DNA of 37,934 bases. Source: a bacterium BMS3Abin04. Lineage in GTDB: Bacteria > Bacteroidota > Ignavibacteria > Ignavibacteriales > Melioribacteraceae. The DNA lies in the NCBI GenBank assembly GCA_002898175.1, contig BDSW01000257.1, forward strand, positions 1-37,934, in the 5' to 3' direction. Under the pieces are notes generated by a model. The model was not told the DNA's origin and did not search any database. It saw only the letters and a program-made list of their open reading frames with translations. Made by a program: the position numbers and the translations under genes. Of the stretch, positions 23,325 to 32,188 are shown one piece after another; within the stretch, counting starts at the first letter, position 1; each line of letters opens with the position of its first letter.

Positions 23325-23949
23325 TACATTAAAAATTTTAATTAGGTCAAAAAATATAAAAGCAGTAATTGCCGATAAAAGAGTGGAGTTTATTGAAAAT
23401 GAAGAAGTATCTAAAAAAGAAGATATTATTGCTGAACAGCTTGAAATACGATATCAAAAAGGATTTCAAGAGGGTTATGAAGAAGCGAAAAAGGAACTTG
23501 AGAAAAAATTTACTGATAAACTAATTTCACAATCGGAAGAATACTATAAGATACTTTCGAGCTTCGAAAATAAAATAACCGATTACGAAACTGAATTTGA
23601 TAAAATTGTTGCAAAGGTTTCAATAAAAGTTGCCGAACAAATATTGCATCGTGAGTTAAAAGAACAATCGACAATAATTCCCGTACTCAAGGCAAGTCTT
23701 AGTAAGATTTTAGGAGCTAATAAAATAATAATTAAAGTTAATCCAAAAGACTTTGATTTATTAAATACTAGCGATGTAGTTAACAAGTTTAATACCGGCT
23801 TAGCAAAAATTAAAATTGAAATGGATGATAACATCGAAACAGGAGGCTGTGTAATTGAAACTGAAATTGGAAATGTTGATAGTAGAATATCAACACAAAT
23901 AAATGAAATTAAGAAGCGGTTTGAAAACATGTTGAATAATAATGACTAA
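23317..23949 (+). CDS. fliH: Flagellar export ATPase regulator FliH
   Basis: This 210-aa peripheral stator of the export ATPase is built like FliH/V-ATPase subunit E. It has a charged N-terminus, a central coiled coil with YQKGFQEGYEEAKKELEKKF (GxxxG-type helix) and a C-terminal domain VKINPKDFDLL-like (IIIKVNPKDFDLLNTSDVV) ending in VDSRISTQINEIKKRFENML. It overlaps fliG and fliI by 8 nt each. It binds FliI and holds it at the export gate. Confidence 0.93.
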   Translation: MSNTLKILIRSKNIKAVIADKRVEFIENEEVSKKEDIIAEQLEIRYQKGFQEGYEEAKKELEKKFTDKLISQSEEYYKILSSFENKITDYETEFDKIVAKVSIKVAEQILHRELKEQSTIIPVLKASLSKILGANKIIIKVNPKDFDLLNTSDVVNKFNTGLAKIKIEMDDNIETGGCVIETEIGNVDSRISTQINEIKKRFENMLNNND

Positions 23950-25288
23950 TAATATGGAATTAACTGACTTATATATTGATAGGTTTTCTAAGGCAATAGA
24001 AAAAGCCGAACTAATAAAAATTAATGGAAAGGTTACCGATGTAATTGGTCTTGTTATTGTTTCTATTGGTCCAAACGTTTCTTTGGGTGAAATTTGTACT
24101 ATTGTAGATAAATCCGGGAATGAAGTTTGTAAATCGGAAGTAGTTGGATTTAAAAATGGTAAAGTTCTTTCAATTGCACTTGATGAAGTGGAAGATATTT
24201 CACCATCCTGTGAAATAGTAGCTACCGGCAAAACATTTTCGGTTGGGGTAGGCGAAGAACTCCTTGGAAGAGTAATAGACGGATTAGGTAATCCTATAGA
24301 CGGGAAGGGCGAAATAAATTATGTTGCAACAAAAAAAGTTTTTAGAGTGCCGCCTAACCCGCTTGAACGAGCAAGGATTACAAAACCTCTTCAAACGGGA
24401 ATACGTGCTATTGACGGATTATTATCGTGTGGAAGAGGACAGCGATTAGGAATATTTGCCGGTAGCGGCGTCGGCAAAAGCGTAATGCTTGGAATGATGG
24501 CAAGAAACACCGATGCAGATGTCAGCGTGATTATATTAGTTGGTGAACGAGGAAGAGAAGTAAGAGAATTTATTGAAAAAGATTTAGGGGAAGAAGGACT
24601 TAAAAAATCGGTAGTGGTTGTAGCTACAAGTGACAAACCCGCATTAATGCGTATTAAAGCGGCGTTTATCGGTACAACAATAGCAGAATATTTTAGGGAT
24701 AAAGGAAAAGATGTAGTTCTGATGATGGATTCGGTTACTCGTTTCGCAATGGCACAGAGGGAAGTTGGTCTTACAGTTGGCGAACCACCGACTACAAAGG
24801 GCTATACGCCGTCAGTATTTGCTATATTACCGAAATTATTGGAAAGAGCAGGTACGTCAAACAAGGGAACAATCACAGGTTTTTACAGCGTATTGGTTGA
24901 TGGTGATGATATGACCGAGCCGATTGCAGATGCTGTTCGCTCAATACTTGACGGTCATTTTGTATTGTCCAGGAAGCTTGCTAATAAAGGACAATTCCCA
25001 GCAATTGATCCTCTACAGAGCGTAAGTAGAGTAATGCCGGATATAGTTTCCGATGACCATCGAATGAGAGCAATAGAATTTAACGAGATATTGGCAACTT
25101 ATAATGAAGCGGAAGATTTAATAAACATCGGCGCATACGTTAAGGGAAGCAATCCTCAAATAGACCATGCTTTATCAAAAATACATTTACTCCGGGCATA
25201 TTTAAAGCAAGATATGAAGGAAATGGCAACTTATGAAAATTCTGTAGAAAAGTTAGAAGCTATAATTGAAAAGCCCCTAGTTGAATAA
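23942..25288 (+). CDS. fliI: Flagellum-specific ATPase FliI
   Basis: This 448-aa ATPase powers and regulates flagellar type III export and is related to the F1 beta subunit. The Walker A loop is FAGSGVGKSVM (173-182). Also present are ILVGERGREVREFIEKDL, the Walker B strand VVLMMDSVTRFAMAQREVGL, and the type III ATPase stretch GEPPTTKGYTPSVFAILPKL. GFYSVLVDGDDMTEPIADAVRSILDGHFVL follows as in the family. The start overlaps fliH by 8 nt; an in-frame ATG at residue 5 is a possible alternative. The stop and the fliJ start share one base. Confidence 0.97.
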   Translation: MTNNMELTDLYIDRFSKAIEKAELIKINGKVTDVIGLVIVSIGPNVSLGEICTIVDKSGNEVCKSEVVGFKNGKVLSIALDEVEDISPSCEIVATGKTFSVGVGEELLGRVIDGLGNPIDGKGEINYVATKKVFRVPPNPLERARITKPLQTGIRAIDGLLSCGRGQRLGIFAGSGVGKSVMLGMMARNTDADVSVIILVGERGREVREFIEKDLGEEGLKKSVVVVATSDKPALMRIKAAFIGTTIAEYFRDKGKDVVLMMDSVTRFAMAQREVGLTVGEPPTTKGYTPSVFAILPKLLERAGTSNKGTITGFYSVLVDGDDMTEPIADAVRSILDGHFVLSRKLANKGQFPAIDPLQSVSRVMPDIVSDDHRMRAIEFNEILATYNEAEDLINIGAYVKGSNPQIDHALSKIHLLRAYLKQDMKEMATYENSVEKLEAIIEKPLVE

Positions 25289-25722
25289 TGGCAAAATTTT
25301 TATACAAATTTGAAAATATTAAGCGGATTAAAAAGACTTTTGAAAAGGAAATACAGCGTCAGTTAAGTGTGCTGAATTTGGAGATAAGAAAATTGAAAGA
25401 ATACATTGAAGGGCTCCTAAACGAGAAGGAAGAAGAAAAAGCTAAAGTATTAAGTAAACAATATCTAAATAGTTCTGAACTTCATTTCTATTCGGATTTT
25501 GAAAAATTGATTAACAAGAAGATTGATGTTGCGAGGGGAAAGATAAAAATGCTTGGAAAAGAAAAGGAAGATAAAATTATAGAACTAACACAAAAAGCAA
25601 AAGAAAGAAAAATATTCGAGAAACTTGAGGAACATCATCTTAATGATTTTAAATTTAAGCAAAATAAACTTGAACAAATAAATATTGATGATTTAGCAAG
25701 TAAAAAATATTCTAAGAGTTAG
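25288..25722 (+). CDS. fliJ: Flagellar export chaperone FliJ
   Basis: This 144-aa, entirely helical and highly charged protein has the FliJ size and antiparallel coiled-coil look: LYKFENIKRIKKTFEKEIQR at the start, long Glu/Lys helices throughout and a second helix rich in KEDKIIELTQKAKERKIFEK. FliJ inserts into the FliI ring like a gamma subunit and helps exchange export chaperones. Sequence similarity within this family is low, so the call rests on position right after fliI (sharing one base), length and coiled-coil form. Confidence 0.88.
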   Translation: MAKFLYKFENIKRIKKTFEKEIQRQLSVLNLEIRKLKEYIEGLLNEKEEEKAKVLSKQYLNSSELHFYSDFEKLINKKIDVARGKIKMLGKEKEDKIIELTQKAKERKIFEKLEEHHLNDFKFKQNKLEQINIDDLASKKYSKS

Positions 25723-25725
25723 TCC

Positions 25726-26262
25726 ATGAAAAGTATAATTATTTACATATTGATTTTTACAATTGTTTTCCTCGGTGTTACGGTAGGTATTTTCATTCTG
25801 AATCAGAAGTACAATAATATCTTTGCACTGGATTTTTCTCCGCCGCAATCCCAATTGCAAAATGTAGCCGACTCAACATTAACTGCCGGGGATTCTCTAA
25901 TGGTTACAGCAGCCGATAGTTTGGCAATGGCAGAGCAAAAATCGGATTCATTGCAAAATGAAATAAGGAAATTGCAAGGAGAGCTGCAAACTGCTAAAGC
26001 ACAGATTGAACAAAGAGATACAAGGATAGAGCAATTTAAAAAACGATTAGTAACGAAGCATGACAGTTCGTATCAAGCATGGCTAAAATCCACGAAAAAA
26101 TTATATGAAACAATGAGTTCATCTAAAGCGGCTAAATTATTATCGCAAATCTCCGATAATCAGGCGAGAGATCTCCTATATTCAATGAACCAGAAGAAAG
26201 CTGCTGCAATATTACAAAAGTTAACAATTGATAAAGTAAAAAAATTAACAAGGCCAAGATAA
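25726..26262 (+). CDS. motE: MotE-family flagellar protein (membrane-anchored coiled coil with MgtE-N-like domain)
   Basis: This 178-aa protein has one N-terminal membrane anchor (IIIYILIFTIVFLGVTVGIFIL). A coiled coil (~70-115, SDSLQNEIRKLQGELQTAKA) is followed by a C-terminal MgtE-N-like domain with repeated YETMSSSKAAKLLSQISDNQ and LLYSMNQKKAAAILQKLTID. This build, at this place between fliJ and fliK, is that of the MotE family, known to assist the stator or motor in several phyla. The C-domain should face the periplasm if the anchor is a signal anchor. The stop overlaps the fliK start by one base. Confidence 0.85.
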   Translation: MKSIIIYILIFTIVFLGVTVGIFILNQKYNNIFALDFSPPQSQLQNVADSTLTAGDSLMVTAADSLAMAEQKSDSLQNEIRKLQGELQTAKAQIEQRDTRIEQFKKRLVTKHDSSYQAWLKSTKKLYETMSSSKAAKLLSQISDNQARDLLYSMNQKKAAAILQKLTIDKVKKLTRPR

Positions 26263-29225
26263 TGCAATTTAATCCAATGTTTTTAGAAAATAATGAAGTA
26301 GCGAATAATATTATGTTAGCCCAACCGGGAAAGCTTAAGAATAATAAGTATTTATTTAAAGATATTATTAAAGTCCTTATGAATAAGGGCAAAGTAGATA
26401 CTTCTGATGTAAAGAAAGCTGATATCGGTGGGGAAAAGAATACTGATAATATTAAATTAACGTTTGTAAAAGGGCAGTATCTTAATCTTAAAAACAAAGT
26501 TAAAGATAAATCCGATCTTCAAAACCTAGCGGCGTTTATTCCTCCTTCCATCATGGAAAAACTGGAAGCATTAGGTTTAGGGAAAAATGATGAAACCGGG
26601 ACAAAAGCTTTTAGTGTCGATTTATCATGGAATAAACTAAAATTAATGACAAGTAATGTTATTACTAAAAATGCCTTAAAGCAAAGCTTATCTCAAAATA
26701 AAGATCTCTTGTTAAGTTTGCAAAAAGGCAATGCGCAGATTAACATCGATATAAAACAAGAAAATACCGCCAACACATCAGCCGCTAAGTATAATGTGAA
26801 TATTACTCTAATAAATGATGCAAATAGTTTTATAGAGGAAATTAACGGGGAAGGGAATTCAGGGAAAGTAAAACTTCCTTTCCTACAAATAAAGAATGAT
26901 TCTAATACCGGTAATAAAATTATTGATATAAGCACGAAAGTTAATAACTCTTCTAAACATAGTGTGGGTGTAATAAATAAGGTTACGGAAACGGAAAACG
27001 AAAGTTTGAATGGAACCAGTATTAAAATAGAAGCAAATAAAGTATATAAAAATATCAGGCAAAATTTATCCTTTCAAATTTCACGCGGGAAAAACTTAAA
27101 ATTAGTTAAGACAAAAAGTAAAAGTAAATCTTTGGAGAATACTAATCCGAATGAAAACACAAAGAATGCAATACAAAGCAAAATTAAACTGTCCTTATTC
27201 TCATATTCAGATGCAAATAAAAATGCAAATAAGGGTGAGATTAAGCAGCAAATAGTTGTCGATTCCCGAAACGGGAATAGGAAAGCAGAACTAGTTCAAA
27301 TTAATAAACAAAAGCAGAGCGGAGAGAATTTATTTAATAATAAAGAACTGAAAAATATAGTATTCAAAAGAGAAATCACCTCGAATTTACTAAAAACTTC
27401 CAACGCTTTAAGATCTGAAAGTATAAATGATAAAAATAAAACAGCAACCGCCAATACTTCAAATAAAGTTGTAACAGAACATACTGTTAAACAAAAAGGT
27501 GTTGTTCAACAATCGGTTAATAAGGATATAGCTGCTACTTCCATGAATAATGAAAGCTCAAATTTAGACAAAATACAAATTACAAATAATCGAGTCAATA
27601 ATACTATAATCAATAAGATAGCAGTAAAGGTTACAACCGGTGTGGGGGAGAACAACACTATTAAACAGAAAAGTTTTACTCAAAAACCGGTTGATAAAAA
27701 TGAGGCGAAAGTTATTATTAAGAATGAAAGTTTAAATATTAGTAAAGGGAAAAACAATACAGATTATTTGAATAATAAATCAATTAAATCGAATGATGGA
27801 GCAAAGAATTCTAAGAGTATAGAAGTACCGGCTAAAGGCATACAAAATAATAATAAGATAAGTTCCGGGAAAGAACATCATCCGGTGGAAGAGCTTAAAA
27901 ACAATAATATTGAGATAAAAAGTAGAGCTGTAGAGAAAGATTCTAAAACAGTTAAATTAAATAATAAAGATGCTAAGCAAAAGGTACTTCATAATACAGA
28001 ATTATCAGACGCGAGCAAAAAAGATAATGTTAAATATTCCGGCAAAACTATTGCGGATAAACTTACAAAGCCACAGTTGCGAAGTAATGCTATTCCGGAT
28101 AATAAAATCAATCATTTAAAAAGTTTTAATATAGAAGAAAACAACGGGTTAAAGGCTTCTGAAACTGAATATAAAGAAACCGGTTCGGGTAGTGATAAAA
28201 CATTGCGTATTAGTCATGATTCCGAAACAAAACAAGATCAATCGAATAAAGCAAAAATAGTTGATAAAACAAAAGAGACCGTTACTGTAAAGGGGAAGAG
28301 CATCAATCATAATTCAATGAAGAGTGACGAAAAAAAGGTAGTTCTTGATTCAGAGTCAAAAGCAATAAATGTTGGACCCGGTGATGAGAAAAAAGAATTA
28401 GTTCGTAAAGAAGTCAAAGTAGATTTAACAAAATATAGTAATGCAGCTGAAGGCGGCAAAAAGGAGTATGTTAAGACTTCTCAAAGCATTAAACCGGATG
28501 ACCAAAAAAATGAAAAGGCAATTTTGAATACGGTTAAGCATGCTGATGGAAAGCAAGCTGAAGTTAATAAAAATGCCAAACCTGCCGGACTCTCCTCCGT
28601 AAAAGGTGAAAAGCAATCTTCGGACGATGGACAAAATTCCAGATCGAATGAAAACTTAGACAAACATAGTAGCGAAAAAAATATTGAACCAAGTTTAGGA
28701 GAAAAACATGTCTCAAACAAACACTCCAAATTTGATGATGTAATTGAAGGGTTAAATAATACCATTAACCACAAAGCTGAAAGCGCTTCTAAGGAAGTAA
28801 ATCTTAAACAAACAACCGAACATCTGCTTAAACAACAGGATGTAGTAAAAGAAATTTCTAAGTTCATTCAAAAAAATGATAAAAGTTCAATATCGTTTGA
28901 TTTAGAACCAAGACATTTAGGCAAATTAAAAATTACTCTTGATTTACACGATGCTGTTGTAAAAGCACATATACAAGTAGAAAATTCAGCAGCAAAACAA
29001 TTAATAGAGAATAATCTGAATGAATTGCTCTCTAATTTAAGCAGAAGCGGAGTGCCGATGGGAAGTGTAAATATTTCTTTAAATGATGCTAAAGAGAGAC
29101 AAACAAAGAAAGAACAGGAAAAACACAAAATTAATTCAGTTAACTCAAGCGGCGGCGGCAGTGAACAGGAATCAGCGAAAGCTTCAAAAATGATGGGTTA
29201 CAACACTTACGAATATTTAATTTAG
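26262..29225 (+). CDS. fliK: Flagellar hook-length control protein FliK, unusually long
   Basis: This 987-aa protein is at least twice the usual FliK length (about 400-500 aa). Residues ~1-850 are low-complexity, rich in Asn, Lys and Ser, without a recognisable fold, and would be an extended ruler. The C-terminal ~865-945 is the Flg_hook domain: SISFDLEPRHLGKLKITLDL, then AHIQVENSAAKQLIENNL and LSRSGVPMGSVNISLND. This part contacts FlhB to switch export specificity. If the middle serves as a molecular ruler, a longer hook or a different ruler mechanism would follow; that is inference. Neighbours motE and flgD support the call. No frameshift is visible across the 3 kb. Confidence 0.92.
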   Translation: MQFNPMFLENNEVANNIMLAQPGKLKNNKYLFKDIIKVLMNKGKVDTSDVKKADIGGEKNTDNIKLTFVKGQYLNLKNKVKDKSDLQNLAAFIPPSIMEKLEALGLGKNDETGTKAFSVDLSWNKLKLMTSNVITKNALKQSLSQNKDLLLSLQKGNAQINIDIKQENTANTSAAKYNVNITLINDANSFIEEINGEGNSGKVKLPFLQIKNDSNTGNKIIDISTKVNNSSKHSVGVINKVTETENESLNGTSIKIEANKVYKNIRQNLSFQISRGKNLKLVKTKSKSKSLENTNPNENTKNAIQSKIKLSLFSYSDANKNANKGEIKQQIVVDSRNGNRKAELVQINKQKQSGENLFNNKELKNIVFKREITSNLLKTSNALRSESINDKNKTATANTSNKVVTEHTVKQKGVVQQSVNKDIAATSMNNESSNLDKIQITNNRVNNTIINKIAVKVTTGVGENNTIKQKSFTQKPVDKNEAKVIIKNESLNISKGKNNTDYLNNKSIKSNDGAKNSKSIEVPAKGIQNNNKISSGKEHHPVEELKNNNIEIKSRAVEKDSKTVKLNNKDAKQKVLHNTELSDASKKDNVKYSGKTIADKLTKPQLRSNAIPDNKINHLKSFNIEENNGLKASETEYKETGSGSDKTLRISHDSETKQDQSNKAKIVDKTKETVTVKGKSINHNSMKSDEKKVVLDSESKAINVGPGDEKKELVRKEVKVDLTKYSNAAEGGKKEYVKTSQSIKPDDQKNEKAILNTVKHADGKQAEVNKNAKPAGLSSVKGEKQSSDDGQNSRSNENLDKHSSEKNIEPSLGEKHVSNKHSKFDDVIEGLNNTINHKAESASKEVNLKQTTEHLLKQQDVVKEISKFIQKNDKSSISFDLEPRHLGKLKITLDLHDAVVKAHIQVENSAAKQLIENNLNELLSNLSRSGVPMGSVNISLNDAKERQTKKEQEKHKINSVNSSGGGSEQESAKASKMMGYNTYEYLI

Positions 29226-29234
29226 GAGTATAAA

Positions 29235-29930
29235 ATGGTAAATGATATTTCATCTTTAATCAATCAATCAACAAATTTTAATACGGGCGCTGCTCAAGGT
29301 AAATCTTCTTTAGGTAAGGATGATTTTTTTAAACTTATGATGGCACAGCTAAAAAATCAAAGCCCTTTAGATCCGACAGACAGCAGTAAATATGCAGCCG
29401 AGCTGGCACAGTTCAGTTCACTTGAGCAATTGCAGAATATGAATGATTCCCTTACTCAAAATATCAATGCAAACTATATGCTTACTCAATCTGTTAATAA
29501 TACACTTACAGCAGCTTTAATCGGGAAATCTGCAAAACTCAATAGCAGTCAAATAAAATATGACGGTCAGAGTGAAGGAGATTTTACATATAAGTTACCG
29601 TCTCAGGCAAACACGGTTACGGTAAAAATATTAGATCAAAACGGGAAAGTTGTAAAATCTTACGAAAATGTTCCAATGACAGCCGGTGAGCATAAACTTT
29701 CTTGGGATTTTACCGATAATGCAGGTGACGAAGTGGCTAATGGTGATTACACAGTGAAAGTTGAAGCAACTACACCGGACGGTGATCCGATGACGACGGA
29801 TATTTATTCAACAGGCGTAATACAAGCAGTCAGATTCACAGAGTCGGGAACATCGATCGTTGTAAATGGATCTGAATATTCGTTAAGTGATGTTTTTGAA
29901 ATATTAGAAACAAATGATAGTTCAAGTTAA
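29235..29930 (+). CDS. flgD: Flagellar hook-capping protein FlgD
   Basis: This 231-aa scaffold caps the growing hook and is not part of the finished filament. The N-terminal family motif is LGKDDFFKLMMAQLKNQSPLDP, followed by AAELAQFSSLEQLQNMN. Residues ~105-195 form the FlgD Ig-like/FLG insertion (VTVKILDQNGKVVKSYENVP and DFTDNAGDEVANGDYTVKVE). It ends with the Tudor-like part TDIYSTGVIQAVRF. A good TTTAGGAG ribosome site precedes the ATG. It sits between fliK and the TIGR02530 gene, as in many Gram-positive and Bacteroidota-relative operons. Confidence 0.96.
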   Translation: MVNDISSLINQSTNFNTGAAQGKSSLGKDDFFKLMMAQLKNQSPLDPTDSSKYAAELAQFSSLEQLQNMNDSLTQNINANYMLTQSVNNTLTAALIGKSAKLNSSQIKYDGQSEGDFTYKLPSQANTVTVKILDQNGKVVKSYENVPMTAGEHKLSWDFTDNAGDEVANGDYTVKVEATTPDGDPMTTDIYSTGVIQAVRFTESGTSIVVNGSEYSLSDVFEILETNDSSS

Positions 29931-29950
29931 AATAAATATAGGTTAGTAAA

Positions 29951-30331
29951 ATGGCTGATGTTATTAACGGTGTAAAAGTTCCCTTTGTTCCAATAATTCC
30001 GGGACAAGGAAGTGTACACAAAAATACTCAACTTAAAAGTAAAAGCTTTAATGAAATATTTAGTGCCGAAATTGAAAAAGTTAAATTTTCAAATCACGCA
30101 TCTAAAAGACTGGAAGCAAGAAATATTCAACTAACCGAAAATGATTTGAGCAAATTACAAGAGGCGGTTTCAAAAGCGGAAAGCAAAGGAGCAAAAGATT
30201 CTTTGGTAATGATGAATGATACGGCTTTCATTATCAACATTCCAAATAAAACTGTTGTTACTGCAATGGATATAAAAAATAGTAAAGAAAATGTTTTTAC
30301 AAATATAGATAGTGTTGTTTTTGCCGAATAA
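29951..30331 (+). CDS. TIGR02530-type flagellar operon protein
   Basis: This 126-aa cytoplasmic-looking protein lies between flgD and flgE, the typical place of the TIGR02530 'flagellar operon protein' family. The family block is readable: FNEIFSAEIEKVKFSNHASK, then RLEARNIQLTENDLSKLQEA, and DSLVMMNDTAFIINIPNKTVVTAM, a conserved ending in this group. Its function is not established; hook assembly is suggested by position. A 21-nt gap separates it from flgD. It is followed by the structured 103-nt leader of flgE. Confidence 0.88.
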   Translation: MADVINGVKVPFVPIIPGQGSVHKNTQLKSKSFNEIFSAEIEKVKFSNHASKRLEARNIQLTENDLSKLQEAVSKAESKGAKDSLVMMNDTAFIINIPNKTVVTAMDIKNSKENVFTNIDSVVFAE

Positions 30332-30350
30332 AAAATATTAATTAAATAAC

Positions 30351-30375
30351 GGGGCGGGACCTTCAAGGACGCCCC
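30351..30375 (+). repeat. GC-rich hairpin in the flgE leader (hairpin 1)
   Basis: GGGGCG pairs with CGCCCC (6 bp) around a 13-nt middle that can itself fold (CC-TTCAA-GG). No T-run follows, so it is not a standard terminator. Such a GC block stands out in AT-rich surroundings. Confidence 0.6.
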
Positions 30376-30377
30376 AA

Positions 30378-30405
30378 GATTCAACTGACTGACAGAAGTT
30401 GAATC
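30378..30405 (+). repeat. 9-bp perfect hairpin in the flgE leader (hairpin 2)
   Basis: GATTCAACT and AGTTGAATC form a perfect 9-bp stem with a 10-nt loop, two bases after hairpin 1 and about 17 nt before the flgE ribosome site. No T-run follows. It is a candidate mRNA-processing or stability element, or a protein-binding leader structure. Confidence 0.65.
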
Positions 30406-30422
30406 ATGAAATAAACAAAACT

Positions 30423-30430
30423 TAGGAGGT
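30423..30430 (+). promoter_or_regulatory. Strong Shine-Dalgarno sequence of flgE
   Basis: TAGGAGGT is a near-perfect anti-16S match, 4 nt before the ATG at 30435. It is the strongest ribosome site in the flagellar operon, fitting the high copy number of hook protein. Confidence 0.8.
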
Positions 30431-30434
30431 CGTT

Positions 30435-32087
30435 ATGTCACTTATTAATTCCCTATTCGCCGGTGTGTCCGGTATAAGAAACCATCAAGCTATGTTAGAT
30501 GTCATTGGTAATAACATTGCTAATGTAAATTCTATTGGCTACAAGGGTTCACGTGTAACTTTCAGTGATACGTTTAACCAGTTTGTAAGATATGGAACAA
30601 ATCCTACCAGTACATCGGGCGGTACAAATACATTCCAAATAGGACTTGGTATGAAATTAAATTCTGTAGACAGGAATTGGAATCAAGGAACATTTGAAAG
30701 AACCGGAATTGTAACAGATCTTGCACTGCAAGGAGATGGGTTGTTTGTGCTTGAAAGAAACGGAGAAAAGTTCTATTCCAGAGCAGGAGCTTTTATATTT
30801 GATGCGAGCGGAAAACTTGTTAATCCGCAGAACGGTGCTATTGTACAAGGAAAAGTAGCTACCGATGAAGGGGCAATTCCACCCGGAAATAATTTACAAG
30901 ATATAATAATCGATACAAATTTAAGATTACCCGCTGTTGCTACTACTAAAATCGGATGGGGAGGAAATTTAGACAGTACGGCTCCTATTACTAGATCTGA
31001 AAATTATGAACAAACCGGAAGTGTCAATAAGAGTGTGGCACCGGGTGATAATGCAACTGAGTCCAATACGGTATACGATGAAATGGGAAACACATACAAA
31101 TTTAATGTTACTTATGAAAAAACCGCAATAGCCGATACTTATAATCTTACATATGAATTAACTGATATGGATGGAAACCCAACTAGTCCTGCAATAGGTC
31201 CAACTACTGTGTCAGCCGTTTTCGACGGTTCGGATCCGGAGGGTAAAATGCTGTCGCTGGATGGAAATAATCCGCCGCAAAAAATTACTATCTCTGAACC
31301 AACATTAGGAATTAACTTCGATTTTGATGCTTCTTCCGTTACGGAAAAGACAACAAATACCTTAAGTTCCGCTGTGGACGGAAATAGAGAAGCTACGATT
31401 ATTAAAGGAACCGTTTCGGTTTTTGATTCATTGGGAAATGCACATACTTTAACAATGACTTATACAAAACTGGATAATAATAGTTGGAGCTGGAAAGCTG
31501 ATGTGCCGGCTGCAAGTGGTAATTTAACCGGGAATTCGGGTAGCTTAGCATTTAACCCCGACGGTTCTCTTTCAACTGTTTCTCCTAATCCTCCGGTTGT
31601 TGTGTTTAAACCCGAAGGTGGTGCAAGTCAAACGAATATCCAAATAGATTTTGGTTCAAAGTTTGACGGTATTACGCAGACTTCTGCCGATTCGGTTATT
31701 TCTGCATTTAATCAAAACGGTTCATCTGCAGCTTCATTATCAAATGTCAGTATTGATCAATTGGGTTATATTGTTGGCGTTTTCACAAACGGGCAATCTA
31801 AAAAGCTTGCTCAGATTCTAGTTGCAAATTTCCCTAATAGAAATGGGTTGGTGAGTGTTGGCGAAAACATGTTTACAATTTCTGCTAATACCGGCGATCC
31901 GCTTATTGGAGAACCCGGAGAAGGATCGAATACAACAATACAATCCGGGGCACTTGAGCAATCTAATGTAGATTTATCGGAGGAATTTACCAGAATGATT
32001 GTTTCACAAAGAGGATTTCAGGCAAACGCAAGAGTAATAACCGTTTCCGATACTCTTCTTCAAGAAATAACCAGTTTGGTCAGATAG
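30435..32087 (+). CDS. flgE: Flagellar hook protein FlgE
   Basis: This 550-aa hook subunit has the N-terminal rod/hook motif MSLINSLFAGVSGIRNHQAM and LDVIGNNIANVNSIGYKGSR. FlgE-type domains follow with ALQGDGLFVLERNGEKFYSR and TMTYTKLDNNSWSWKADVPA. The C-terminal ANVDLSEEF-type block reads QSNVDLSEEFTRMIVSQRGF and QANARVITVSDTLLQEITSL. It is exported by the flagellar type III system without a cleaved signal. The length is above E. coli FlgE (402 aa) because of inserted surface domains around residues 150-430. It is flanked by a structured leader (30351-30405) and a structured trailer (32088-32161), which probably set its mRNA level apart from the rest of the operon. Confidence 0.97.
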   Translation: MSLINSLFAGVSGIRNHQAMLDVIGNNIANVNSIGYKGSRVTFSDTFNQFVRYGTNPTSTSGGTNTFQIGLGMKLNSVDRNWNQGTFERTGIVTDLALQGDGLFVLERNGEKFYSRAGAFIFDASGKLVNPQNGAIVQGKVATDEGAIPPGNNLQDIIIDTNLRLPAVATTKIGWGGNLDSTAPITRSENYEQTGSVNKSVAPGDNATESNTVYDEMGNTYKFNVTYEKTAIADTYNLTYELTDMDGNPTSPAIGPTTVSAVFDGSDPEGKMLSLDGNNPPQKITISEPTLGINFDFDASSVTEKTTNTLSSAVDGNREATIIKGTVSVFDSLGNAHTLTMTYTKLDNNSWSWKADVPAASGNLTGNSGSLAFNPDGSLSTVSPNPPVVVFKPEGGASQTNIQIDFGSKFDGITQTSADSVISAFNQNGSSAASLSNVSIDQLGYIVGVFTNGQSKKLAQILVANFPNRNGLVSVGENMFTISANTGDPLIGEPGEGSNTTIQSGALEQSNVDLSEEFTRMIVSQRGFQANARVITVSDTLLQEITSLVR

Positions 32088-32161
32088 TTTAGTAATCCAT
32101 AAACCCGAGGGCTCTACAGAGATGTGGGCCCTCCCTCCCATAAAATTTTTAGGATTACTAA
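32088..32161 (+). repeat. Two-layer stem structure directly after flgE
   Basis: TTTAGTAATCC (32088-32098) and GGATTACTAAA (32151-32161) are perfect 11-bp arms. Nested inside are GAGGGC (32106-32111) and GCCCTC (32127-32132), with a further CTC/GAG pairing in the loop. It begins the base after the flgE stop. It lacks a terminator T-run; a 3'-end stabiliser or processing site is the likeliest role. Confidence 0.65.
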
Positions 32162-32188
32162 ATTTAAATAAGATCTGAGGTTATAAAT

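Noticed and set aside
28481-28867. 128-aa minus-strand ORF inside fliK
   Set aside because: It is an antisense shadow of low-complexity coding sequence; Ser/Leu/Cys-rich, with no motif.
30351-30405. Hairpins before flgE as rho-independent terminators
   Set aside because: Neither stem is followed by a T-run, and flgE directly follows in the same direction.
30406-30414. Minimal ORF ATG-AAA-TAA directly after leader hairpin 2
   Set aside because: It has no ribosome site; two-codon ORFs occur by chance in AT-rich DNA.
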